Part shown: positions 17,963-25,595 of the stretch, piece by piece
How positions within the stretch are numbered: position 1 is the stretch's first letter
How the letters are laid out: each line of letters starts with the position of its first letter
Assembly (NCBI GenBank): GCA_903872565.1
Contig: CAIQLG010000096.1
Coordinates: 1 to 35,406, forward strand
Source: an uncultured Lentisphaerota bacterium
GTDB taxonomy: Bacteria > Verrucomicrobiota > Lentisphaeria > Victivallales > GWF2-50-93
DNA: 35,406 nt
Reading direction: 5' to 3'
The notes under the pieces: model-generated
Databases searched by the model: none
The model's input: the letters and a program-made list of their open reading frames with translations, nothing else
What the model was told of the DNA's origin: nothing
Made by a program: the position numbers and the translations under genes

Positions 17963-18400
17963 GTGACTACTATGAACACATTAAGGATAAATGCCTCTCT
18001 CGATATGCTGTCTGCGGCTATGGATTTCATAAAAACATCCGTGGACAATATCTCCTGTCCTAAAGACGCGTGCAGCGACATTCTAACAGCATGCGAGGAG
18101 GTCATAGTCAACATAATCTCCTACGCATATCCGTCAGGTCACCAGGGACTGATAGAGATCTCCGTCAGAAGCACCCCCGGAGTGTTCGTGGAAATCACAA
18201 TCTCAGACTTTGGAAAACCTTTCGACCCACTCTCGATTCCTGACCCCGACATTGGAAAACCAATAGAGGAACGGCAGATTGGCGGCCTCGGAATATTCCT
18301 CGTAAAAAATATGATGGACGATCTCAAATATACCAGAGACAGGGGCATCAACATGTTAAGACTCCTCAAGCGACTGGATCTCCCCAAGAAACAGGGATAA
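17963..18400 (+). CDS. Anti-sigma-factor-type histidine-kinase-like ATPase (RsbW/SpoIIAB family)
   Basis: It is a 145-residue GHKL ATPase of the HATPase_c_2 group that in partner-switching systems binds a sigma factor or phosphorylates a STAS antagonist. Motifs seen are the N-box ACEEVIVNIISYAYP (~45-58), the G1-type DFGKPFDP (~82-90) and the G2-type GGLGIFLVKNMMDD (~108-122). The GTG at 17963 follows TAAGG by six bases; an ATG nine bases later is also possible. It overlaps nothing but is one base from the next gene, the PP2C phosphatase, a classical pair. No STAS protein or sigma factor is adjacent, so the target is unknown. Confidence 0.88.
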   Translation: MTTMNTLRINASLDMLSAAMDFIKTSVDNISCPKDACSDILTACEEVIVNIISYAYPSGHQGLIEISVRSTPGVFVEITISDFGKPFDPLSIPDPDIGKPIEERQIGGLGIFLVKNMMDDLKYTRDRGINMLRLLKRLDLPKKQG

Positions 18401-18401
18401 A

Positions 18402-20150
18402 ATGAACTTAAAGACAAAACTCGTCTCATCGTATGCCATAATTATATCTTTCATCCTTACTGTATTCATGATCTGGTATTTCGATGATATTCTAAGGGTC
18501 GAGCAGAGATATACCGAGTTGACATCGGAGGGAATGCAGAAGGTCATGGATAAAAACTATGCCATTTCGAAAGAAATCCTCTCCAAATATGGAAAAAGAA
18601 CACTGCGGGCCTCCTCTGATCTGCTTGCGTTGGAACTGGCCGAAATGCTCAAGGACAGGGACTGTTCCGACTACACAAAACTTAGGCAGGACAAAGAGCT
18701 CAGGAAGCTTGCCACTCAAATAATTGAAACTGCCGACGGGATTGAAATTGGACATTTTGACGTGCATGACGACAAAGGAGTTGCCGTACTTCACTCGAAC
18801 AGGGAAATCGAGGGAAAAAATTACTCGGAATGGAAAGAACAATACCCCGAGATGTGGAAACTCGTGGAAGACTCCATTGCAACGGATGGAGTGGAAGGGG
18901 ATTATACCTTCATAGAGGAGGATAAGAGCAGTACGGCCAATGACGGAAAAAAAAGCAGGATTGTTGATAAATTTCTTTACACGAACCATATCCCCGGCAC
19001 AAACTTCATCCTTTGCTCGGCAGTTAACAAGGAAAAATACTATACCAGCGTCCACAATGAGATCAGGGCGGCTGGCAATCAATCAATAGGAGAGATCAGG
19101 ACGGTCATACACGACGAGGAGTCAGGTGTGCGGTTTAAGGCCGCAATCTGGGCTCTCCTTGGCTTCATCATACTTCTCGTCGGAGGAATTGGCTTGGGAT
19201 ATTTCGTCTCCCACAAAATTTCCAAGCCACTCATGGATCTCTGCAAGGCCGTGGACATTATGGGGAAAGGAGATTTTTCAGTCAAACTGCAGCTCCCGGA
19301 AAAGACATTCACCGAGATGAAAACACTCACCGACAATTTCAACGCTCTCGGCGGACGCCTCATGGATTACACAGAAAGGCTGAAAAATGAAATCACGGCG
19401 AGAGAGGCAATCGAAGGAGAACTCAAGGCCGCGAAAAGAATACAAGAATCACTCCTCCCCGGGAAGAACAGCGACGAGTTCAAGATTCCGGCTGACATCG
19501 AGCTGTTCGCCACTCTGGAACCTGCGAAAAACGTCTCCGGAGACTTCTACGACTATTTCTACATAGCCGACAACAAGGCTGTGCTAATAATGGCGGATGT
19601 CTCCGGCAAAGGAATCCCCGCCGCACTCTTCATGGCCGTGTCCAGAACACTGATCAGAGTTGTCGCCCTCAACGAGACGGTGAAGGACACATCCATAATT
19701 CTGGAGACGGCGAACGACTTCCTATGCCGTGAAAACGACTCCTGCATGTTTGTGACTCTCTTCCTCTGCATATGCGACTTCGCGACAGGAGAAATAACAT
19801 TTTCGAACGCGGGACACAACCCGCCAATCATCTTCGACCCCGCCGGCAACCCGCAAGAGATCGGGAACTTCAGGAACATGCCTCTCGGCGTAGAACCAGA
19901 TTCCAAATACGAACATTCCTCCATAACCCTCGACAAGGGCTCCACAATGCTACTTTATACCGATGGGATAACGGAGGCGATGTCGCCGGACATCAGACTC
20001 TATGGATACGAAGGCCTCCTGGCCTTCTTCAAGGAGAACATCACTAAAAAACAATCCGAAATAAGCGAAAAACTCCTCGCCGAACTCGACACGTTCCAGC
20101 ACGGGAAACAGTTCGACGACATCACATTCCTCATGCTCAAGAGGAAATAA
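18402..20150 (+). CDS. Membrane PP2C-type serine phosphatase with sensor and HAMP domains (RsbU/SpoIIE-like)
   Basis: The domain order over 582 residues is a membrane helix (~8-28), a periplasmic sensor of about 210 residues (dCACHE-like), a second helix (~248-272), HAMP (~273-325), a short coiled coil with EITAREAIEGELKAAKRIQ, then a SpoIIE-type phosphatase (~345-582). Catalytic acidic residues appear in VSGDFYDYF, MADVSGKG, YTDGITEA and FDDITFLML. It would dephosphorylate a STAS antagonist of the anti-sigma factor encoded one base upstream, turning an external signal into altered transcription. The ligand is unknown. The start ATG overlaps the upstream stop region, indicating coupled translation. 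Confidence 0.92.
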   Translation: MNLKTKLVSSYAIIISFILTVFMIWYFDDILRVEQRYTELTSEGMQKVMDKNYAISKEILSKYGKRTLRASSDLLALELAEMLKDRDCSDYTKLRQDKELRKLATQIIETADGIEIGHFDVHDDKGVAVLHSNREIEGKNYSEWKEQYPEMWKLVEDSIATDGVEGDYTFIEEDKSSTANDGKKSRIVDKFLYTNHIPGTNFILCSAVNKEKYYTSVHNEIRAAGNQSIGEIRTVIHDEESGVRFKAAIWALLGFIILLVGGIGLGYFVSHKISKPLMDLCKAVDIMGKGDFSVKLQLPEKTFTEMKTLTDNFNALGGRLMDYTERLKNEITAREAIEGELKAAKRIQESLLPGKNSDEFKIPADIELFATLEPAKNVSGDFYDYFYIADNKAVLIMADVSGKGIPAALFMAVSRTLIRVVALNETVKDTSIILETANDFLCRENDSCMFVTLFLCICDFATGEITFSNAGHNPPIIFDPAGNPQEIGNFRNMPLGVEPDSKYEHSSITLDKGSTMLLYTDGITEAMSPDIRLYGYEGLLAFFKENITKKQSEISEKLLAELDTFQHGKQFDDITFLMLKRK

Positions 20151-20260
20151 TATTTCTATCGGATTGTAAGCGAAAAAACCCAATTTCTCCCTTGATGTGA
20201 AAAAGCATTGCGGCACAGACATGTCTGACTTCGAACTGGGATGCTCATCTGCAAAAGTAG

Positions 20261-20283
20261 GTCTGGTTTCGATGAAACCAGAC
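20261..20283. terminator. Hairpin after the phosphatase gene
   Basis: GTCTGGTTTC and GAAACCAGAC form a perfect 10-bp stem with a GAT loop, between two converging genes. No T-run follows, so termination is possible rather than certain. It is part of a larger set of inverted repeats up to 20348. Confidence 0.45.
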
Positions 20284-20285
20284 AT

Positions 20286-20348
20286 GCCAAGTCTCATCCC
20301 ACGTTGTCCCGCATTCGCGGTACTATGAGGGACAGGTCGGGACTTGGC
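20286..20348. repeat. Nested inverted repeats
   Basis: An outer pair GCCAAGTC (20286-20293) and GACTTGGC (20341-20348) encloses GTCCC (20306-20310) and GGGAC (20329-20333), with a further CCGC/GCGG inside. It contains GGACAGGT, an octamer also seen in repeats at 5789 and 35261. Confidence 0.55.
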
Positions 20349-20376
20349 CTACTGAGAACTGTATAATTATCATTTG

Positions 20377-21309
20377 CTACAATTTTCCGTAGGGGATCGA
20401 CGGTTTCATCCTGTATTCCCTGGGTGAAACACCAAAATGCGACTTGAAGGCACGTGAAAAATTGTGAACGTTCGAGAAACCGAGCGCAACGGCGCATTCC
20501 GATGCGTTCAAATCGTTATAGACGAGAAGCTCGCAGGCCTTCTTCATGCGGAAGCGAGTATGGGCATCCCTGGGGCTCTCCCCATGAAATTCACGAAAGA
20601 TTTTCCTGAAATGCGAACGGCTCATGCCTGCGGATTTCGCAATGATTGAATCCTCGTACGAGATGTCGGCCATCCTTGAAATCTGTTCCAATGCTTCGAG
20701 CATCTTGTGCGAATACGCCAAATCCTTTCCAATGGACACCGTCCCCCTCCTGAGCAGATCAATCAGCTGAATCATCATGGCGGAAAGCCTTAGTGCTGCA
20801 CCATTTCCGTATTTGCCGTGAACATCGCAAATCTCCACCATAAGACGACCTGCGGCAGGATAATTTTTCACCTGCAGTTTTCCGGACCATGAGCCAATTG
20901 TCGAGCCGGGGAATTTCGGGTGCATCATCTTTCGGAAAGGTTTCAAATCTTTTGTCCCTCCAGGAAGATATGCGTCCCAGTGGCTTCTCGCAGGGGCATA
21001 CACGAGATCGAAGTGGATGTGCACGCAGTGCATTTTCGCGGATGTCCCGCGCATCTCGTGCGGTGTGTCCGGCGGAATCCATATGATATCACCGTTCCCG
21101 ACTTCGAAATCCAGTTCGCGTCCAACACTGAAAACTCCCCTGCCCTCGTTTACAAGCACAAGAAGATAGTCGAGCAATTTCCTTGACGGCAGATGCCAGG
21201 GTTTTCTCCATTCATTCCCGGATTGACGTACATATGGACTGAGACTCGAAAGGAGAAATGACTCCTCACGCGAAGGCGCCTTTACCCTGTGCTGCCCCGG
21301 AATTCTCAT
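20377..21309 (-). CDS. AraC-family transcriptional regulator
   Basis: This DNA-binding regulator has 310 residues. The N-terminal ~150 residues contain a cupin-like sensing domain (VNEGRGVFSVG...GNGDIIWIPPDTPHEM). The C-terminal ~100 residues carry two helix-turn-helix motifs, the second with the typical ALGFSNVHNFSRAFKSHFGVSPREYR signature. The cupin type suggests a small-molecule, probably sugar, ligand. It is divergent from the URO-D-family gene with a 216-base gap containing repeats likely to be operators. It probably controls that gene and itself. Confidence 0.92.
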   Translation of the reverse strand: MRIPGQHRVKAPSREESFLLSSLSPYVRQSGNEWRKPWHLPSRKLLDYLLVLVNEGRGVFSVGRELDFEVGNGDIIWIPPDTPHEMRGTSAKMHCVHIHFDLVYAPARSHWDAYLPGGTKDLKPFRKMMHPKFPGSTIGSWSGKLQVKNYPAAGRLMVEICDVHGKYGNGAALRLSAMMIQLIDLLRRGTVSIGKDLAYSHKMLEALEQISRMADISYEDSIIAKSAGMSRSHFRKIFREFHGESPRDAHTRFRMKKACELLVYNDLNASECAVALGFSNVHNFSRAFKSHFGVSPREYRMKPSIPYGKL

Positions 21310-21322
21310 AGTTTCACCATAT

Positions 21323-21338
21323 TTTAAGCGTTTATGAT
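21323..21338. promoter_or_regulatory. Direct repeat, copy 1 (candidate operator half)
   Basis: TTTAAGCGTTTATGAT here is identical to 21416-21431, 93 bases away. Both lie in the gap between the divergent AraC-type regulator and the URO-D gene, where AraC proteins usually bind direct repeats. Confidence 0.55.
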
Positions 21339-21346
21339 TATTGCCG

Positions 21347-21411
21347 CTAAGTTAAGGCTATTATGTTGGAGTTCACAGCTTTAGCGTGGGCTGTTTAATG
21401 CCTTAACTTAG
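21347..21411. promoter_or_regulatory. Long-spaced inverted repeat in divergent promoter region
   Basis: CTAAGTTAAGGC at 21347-21358 is exactly complementary to GCCTTAACTTAG at 21400-21411. The spacer contains a shorter ACAGC/GCTGT stem. It lies between the two direct repeats. It could form a cruciform or RNA hairpin, or be an operator pair. Confidence 0.55.
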
Positions 21412-21415
21412 TGAC

Positions 21416-21431
21416 TTTAAGCGTTTATGAT
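21416..21431. promoter_or_regulatory. Direct repeat, copy 2 (candidate operator half)
   Basis: This is the second exact copy of TTTAAGCGTTTATGAT. It lies 95 bases before the URO-D gene start and about 107 bases from the regulator start. Confidence 0.55.
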
Positions 21432-21525
21432 ACGTAATAATTATTTCTGCTAAAGATTTTAGCACTAACATAGCATAATATATAGTCACTTGATAATTTA
21501 TTGTGATAAACATAAGGAGAAAAAT

Positions 21526-22542
21526 ATGAAAAGACCAGACTTCAATGAGATGCTCGCAGTCCTCAAAGGGGAAAAGCCTTCACGCCCCGTCCTCTTTGAG
21601 TTCTTCCTAAACGAGCCGCTTTACAAGAAACTCGCGGGGGTTGATGATCCCAGCTTGAAGCAGGGCGAAACATTCGAGTGGCACTGCTGCAACATAACAG
21701 CCTATCATAAGGCAGGATACGATTTCGCCACCATCGGCACAGGATTCTGCTTCCCAAAACCCGAAATCCACAAGGAGGACACCATTTCGCTGAATGATGG
21801 AGTCATGATATCCGACAGAAAATCCTTCGAAAAATATCCGTGGCCCATTCCCGACGAAGCAAACTACGCTCTCTACGGACAACTGAAAAAAGTTCTTCCT
21901 GACGGCATGAAGATAATCGCTTGCGGCCCGGGCGGTGTCCTCGAAAATGTCATATCGCTTGCCGGATATGACAACCTGTGCATGATGCTGGCGGACGATC
22001 CGAAGCTTGTCCAGGACATCTTCGACGCAGTAGGTTCGAGGCTTGTCAGACACTACGAAATCTGCTGTTCATTCGACACCGTCGGAGCAGCAATATCAAA
22101 CGACGACTGGGGTTTCAAGAGCCAGACAATGCTGAGCCCCGCCGACATGAGGAAATATGTCATCCCATGGCACATTAAAATAGTCGAGACCATACATTCC
22201 TACAGAAAACCTGCAATACTCCATTCATGCGGAAACCTCGTGGAAGTGATGGATGACATAATTGACGTGATCAAATATGAGGCGAAACATTCGTACGAGG
22301 ATGTTATTCTTCCGGTCGAAGACGCATACGAGAAATGGGGTTCCAGAATAGCAATCCTCGGCGGGATTGACATTGATTTCCTCATGCGAAACACCCCGGA
22401 GAAGATCCGTGACCGCTCGAAGAATATGCTTGAACGGACAAAGTCAGGAGGCGGATACGCGCTCGGATCAGGCAACAGCATACCGCAATACGTCCCTGAT
22501 GAAAAGTATTTCGCAATGATTTCAGCCGCAAATATCCGCTGA
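21526..22542 (+). CDS. Uroporphyrinogen decarboxylase (URO-D) family protein
   Basis: The 338-residue TIM-barrel protein belongs to the URO-D superfamily (COG0407), which includes HemE and corrinoid methyltransferases such as MtaA. Recognisable parts are RPDFNEMLAVLKGEKPSRPV at the start, the central DDWGFKSQTMLSPADMRKYV, and ILHSCGNLVEVMDDI with a conserved Cys/His region. It lacks the HemE N-terminal RQAGR signature, so it is not the haem enzyme. The ATG at 21526 has AAGGAG six bases upstream. It lies in a sugar-regulated neighbourhood, divergent from an AraC regulator. The substrate is unknown. Confidence 0.85.
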   Translation: MKRPDFNEMLAVLKGEKPSRPVLFEFFLNEPLYKKLAGVDDPSLKQGETFEWHCCNITAYHKAGYDFATIGTGFCFPKPEIHKEDTISLNDGVMISDRKSFEKYPWPIPDEANYALYGQLKKVLPDGMKIIACGPGGVLENVISLAGYDNLCMMLADDPKLVQDIFDAVGSRLVRHYEICCSFDTVGAAISNDDWGFKSQTMLSPADMRKYVIPWHIKIVETIHSYRKPAILHSCGNLVEVMDDIIDVIKYEAKHSYEDVILPVEDAYEKWGSRIAILGGIDIDFLMRNTPEKIRDRSKNMLERTKSGGGYALGSGNSIPQYVPDEKYFAMISAANIR

Positions 22543-22970
22543 TATCCAATGGCGCGTTGAACACGACAAGTTTATCTCATAAATCTTCAAGAGAACAGAA
22601 AAACTATCTGGAAAAGGTGAAATGAAAGGAGGAAGTTGAGAAAATGAATAATCGCATTGCGGTTCAAACTAAGACGAGAGCACATTCGGTCAAGTTCATC
22701 TATGTATCTGTCAAGGGTCGCGGTGGAGAAAATCCAGTTTTTTTATTCAGTGAGGTCTTCTTTTCACTTGAAAATATATGAGATAAACTTATCGTATGCA
22801 AGGTATCGTATGATATTTTTATTGCCTTATATGACAATTAATTACGGAAATGCGTCAGAGTTTTTGTTTTCGGGGTCATTTAGGTACTTGTCCTCAGTTT
22901 CTCAGGAATAAGTCCTGATCCCACCCCCGAATAACGCTGGCGCATTACCAATTGCGAAAGGATAAGGATA
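22543..22970. other. Intergenic stretch between URO-D gene and AraC regulator
   Basis: This 430-base region includes a strong Shine-Dalgarno (AAAGGAGG at 22625-22632) leading into a short frame at 22644. The second half is AT-rich and has no supported gene. It probably carries the promoter of the following regulator, but I see no clear -35/-10 pair. Confidence 0.5.
22644..22781 (+). CDS. Doubtful 45-residue frame with strong ribosome binding site
   Basis: The frame MNNRIAVQTKTRAHSVKF... follows AAAGGAGG by 11 bases. It has no recognisable motif and could be a decayed gene end or a leader peptide for the downstream regulator. The Shine-Dalgarno is the only support, and the spacing is long. 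Confidence 0.2.
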   Translation: MNNRIAVQTKTRAHSVKFIYVSVKGRGGENPVFLFSEVFFSLENI

Positions 22971-23801
22971 ATGGACCTGAATTATACAATCACCCCTTCA
23001 ATTGTGGAAAAAATACTATTTGTGACTCATAAAGGTAAAAAACGTGACTTTCAACGCCCGCTACATATACATCTTCCACTGAGACATGAAATGTTTTTCG
23101 TTGATTACGGGAAAATGATCTTGACCGCCAATGGTGTTACATCGGAGATAGGTCCTGGCGAATGCATATTCATTCCAGGCGCAGTAGAACATGCATTTAC
23201 GGGCGATTCGGGATCCCCCTTCAATTATTTAAATATCATGTTCCGCGGCGAAGTTCCCCAATATCTTTTTGGGAAAGCATTGCCTGTCAAACACAAATGC
23301 ATGGACTTGATTGAAAAATTAAAGCAGGAAAGCACGCAGGAATATCAATATTGCCACGAGATCATGGGCTGCTGCCTGACTGAACTGATATACCATTTAT
23401 TGCGTCAAGTGGAATTTTCAGTAGCAGGAAAACGGCCTGAACCACCCAAGATCCAGCGTTATCAATCAGATATCTTAAACCGTGCAATGGCTGTTGTCGC
23501 CGACAGATACTCCACTCATCTGAGCCTCAAGCAAATAAGCCGGGCGGCTGGCATTGGAGAATCCCGTTTGCGGCAACTTTTCAAGATTGAGACGGGGGAA
23601 AATTTCACCACGCTCCTGCACAGGCAAAGAATTGCCATAGCCCAACATCTCCTATGCGAAGGGGTTTTTTCGCTTAAAGACATCTCAAACGCCGTCGGAT
23701 ATCAGTCCACCTCATTCTTTTTCAAGGTGTTCAAGCGGGTTACGGGGATGACGCCGAAAACCTATTCCGGCAGCCTTGGCGAGCCCGCGGAAAAGCAATG
23801 A
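22971..23801 (+). CDS. AraC-family transcriptional regulator
   Basis: The 276-residue protein has an N-terminal cupin domain (HIHLPLRHEMFFVDYGKMIL...PGECIFIPGAVEHAF, residues ~30-75). The C-terminal helix-turn-helix pair (~175-270) includes LKQISRAAGIGESRLRQLFK and the family signature ISNAVGYQSTSFFFKVFKRVTGMTPKTY. AAAGGATAAGGATA precedes the ATG. It lies 102 bases upstream of the ribulokinase gene on the same strand, so it is the obvious candidate regulator of the arabinose operon, with L-arabinose or a product as likely ligand (inference). Confidence 0.92.
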   Translation: MDLNYTITPSIVEKILFVTHKGKKRDFQRPLHIHLPLRHEMFFVDYGKMILTANGVTSEIGPGECIFIPGAVEHAFTGDSGSPFNYLNIMFRGEVPQYLFGKALPVKHKCMDLIEKLKQESTQEYQYCHEIMGCCLTELIYHLLRQVEFSVAGKRPEPPKIQRYQSDILNRAMAVVADRYSTHLSLKQISRAAGIGESRLRQLFKIETGENFTTLLHRQRIAIAQHLLCEGVFSLKDISNAVGYQSTSFFFKVFKRVTGMTPKTYSGSLGEPAEKQ

Positions 23802-23836
23802 GTTTATTTCTCATCATTTGTTCATCATTTTCCCCT

Positions 23837-23864
23837 TTGAAATTTCTCCCCCGGGCATTATTGT
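23837..23864 (+). promoter_or_regulatory. Candidate promoter of the arabinose operon
   Basis: TTGAAA (five of six to consensus) and TATTGT (four of six) are 16 bases apart. The -10 box is about 40 bases before the ribulokinase start. Confidence 0.4.
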
Positions 23865-23903
23865 AAAAGACTTTTCTTGATTTATTTCACAAGGGTAAAA
23901 AAT

Positions 23904-25574
23904 ATGAGCAGATTTTCACTCGGGATTGATTTCGGAAGCAACTCGGCCAGGGCGTTGATCGTTGACATCGAGACCGGCGAAGAGTTCGGGGTCGGGACAT
24001 CAAGCTACAAGGGCGGCGAACAGGGAGTTTATATTGATGCATCTAATCCGCATCTCGCAAGACAGAACCCTGAATCATACCTGAAAAGCATGGTGAAATG
24101 CGTAAAGGAGGCGCTCAAGGCGGCCAGTGCGAAGCCAGGTTTCTCCCCTGAAAATATGGTCGGGATCGGAGTTGATACCACAGGTTCCACCCCGCTCCCC
24201 GTCGACTCCACAATGACCCCGCTCGCATCCACCGAAAAATTTAAAAACAATATCAACGCATATGCCTGGATGTGGAAGGATCATACGGGAATGGAAGAGG
24301 CGGAGAAGATCACCAAAACTGCCGCCCGGATGCGTCCGCAATACCTGGCGAAATGCGGCGGAACATACTCTTCCGAATGGTTCTTCTCGAAAATCTGGCA
24401 CTGCCTCAACGCCGATCCTGATGTTTACAATTCCGCCGCAAGCTGGGTCGAGTTCTGCGACTTCATCCCGGCAGTCCTCGCAGGCATTAAAAACCCGTCA
24501 CAGATAAAGAGAAGCATCTGCGCGGCTGGTCACAAGGCAATGTTCTGCACCGAATGGGGCGGCCTTCCGGACAACGAATTCCTTTCAGCCCTCTCGCCAG
24601 AACTTTCGGGACTCGCAGGGAAGTTGTACAACACCGCCTACACCTCCGACAAAGTGGCCGGAACTCTCTCGAAAAAATGGGCGAAGAAACTCGGTCTCAG
24701 GGAGGGCACGCCAATAGCTGTTGGCGCCTTCGACGCGCATCTCGGTGCAGTAGGTGCAGGAGTCAGCCCAGGAAAACTCGTGAAAATAATCGGCACATCC
24801 AGCTGCGACATGATGGTCGCACAACCAAGCGTCAAGGTTCCGGACATCCCCGGTGTCTGCGGCATAGTTGACGGATCAATTCTTCCAGGATGCTACGCCA
24901 TAGAAGCCGGACAGTCCGCCGTCGGCGACATCTTCAACTGGTTCGTATCTTATCTCTGCGAGGACAGCCACAAGAGATTCGCGAAACTCGACGAAGAGGC
25001 GACTGGACTCAAGCCAGGAGAAAGCGGCCTGCTGGCACTTGACTGGAACAACGGAAACAGGACAATCCTCGTGGATCCCAAACTTTCGGGACTGATAATG
25101 GGGATGACCCTTCATTCGAGCCAGGCGGACATCTACAGAGCGCTCATCGAAGCCACAGCATTCGGAGCCAGACGCATAATTGACAGGATAGAGGAATACA
25201 AGGTCGGAATAAATGAAATAATAAATTGCGGAGGAATAGCAGAAAAGAATCCACTCTTCATGCAGATATATGCTGACGTTCTTGGAAAACCAATGAAGGT
25301 CACTGCATCCTCACAGACCTGCGCGCTGGGATCCGCCATGTTCGGCGCAGTCGCAGGCGGAGCATATGAAAAGGTCGAGGAGATGCAGGACAAAATATGC
25401 AGATTCAAGGACAAAATCTTTCAACCTGTTCCCGCGAACACAGCAGTGTACAACGAGCTCTACAGACTCTACTGCGAGCTCCATGACAGCTTCGGAGTCA
25501 AGGAAAAATCCTTTGACCATTACGGACTTATGAAGAAACTTCTCGAAATATCGTCAAAAGCAAAGTCAAAATAA
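23904..25574 (+). CDS. araB: Ribulokinase (FGGY family)
   Basis: It phosphorylates L-ribulose to L-ribulose 5-phosphate with ATP. The sequence shows SLGIDFGSNSARALIVD (ATPase-fold phosphate 1), the AraB-typical CGGTYSSEWFFSKIWH, SWVEFCDFIPAVLAG, AGHKAMF, GTSSCDMM, LALDWNNGNRTILVDPKLSG and ALIEATAFGARRI, and NCGGIAEKNPLFMQIYADV near the C-terminus. The length of 556 matches AraB. The ATG at 23904 follows AAGGG; a nine-residue upstream extension is in frame but unlikely. It is followed 21 bases later by the isomerase gene. The AraB features distinguish it from rhamnulokinase and xylulokinase. Confidence 0.93.
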   Translation: MSRFSLGIDFGSNSARALIVDIETGEEFGVGTSSYKGGEQGVYIDASNPHLARQNPESYLKSMVKCVKEALKAASAKPGFSPENMVGIGVDTTGSTPLPVDSTMTPLASTEKFKNNINAYAWMWKDHTGMEEAEKITKTAARMRPQYLAKCGGTYSSEWFFSKIWHCLNADPDVYNSAASWVEFCDFIPAVLAGIKNPSQIKRSICAAGHKAMFCTEWGGLPDNEFLSALSPELSGLAGKLYNTAYTSDKVAGTLSKKWAKKLGLREGTPIAVGAFDAHLGAVGAGVSPGKLVKIIGTSSCDMMVAQPSVKVPDIPGVCGIVDGSILPGCYAIEAGQSAVGDIFNWFVSYLCEDSHKRFAKLDEEATGLKPGESGLLALDWNNGNRTILVDPKLSGLIMGMTLHSSQADIYRALIEATAFGARRIIDRIEEYKVGINEIINCGGIAEKNPLFMQIYADVLGKPMKVTASSQTCALGSAMFGAVAGGAYEKVEEMQDKICRFKDKIFQPVPANTAVYNELYRLYCELHDSFGVKEKSFDHYGLMKKLLEISSKAKSK

Positions 25575-25595
25575 CAAGATAGGGGAGAACTCGAA

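Noticed and set aside
22657-22911. 84-residue frame in the gap before the second AraC gene
   Set aside because: No start signal and a composition typical of AT-rich noncoding sequence.
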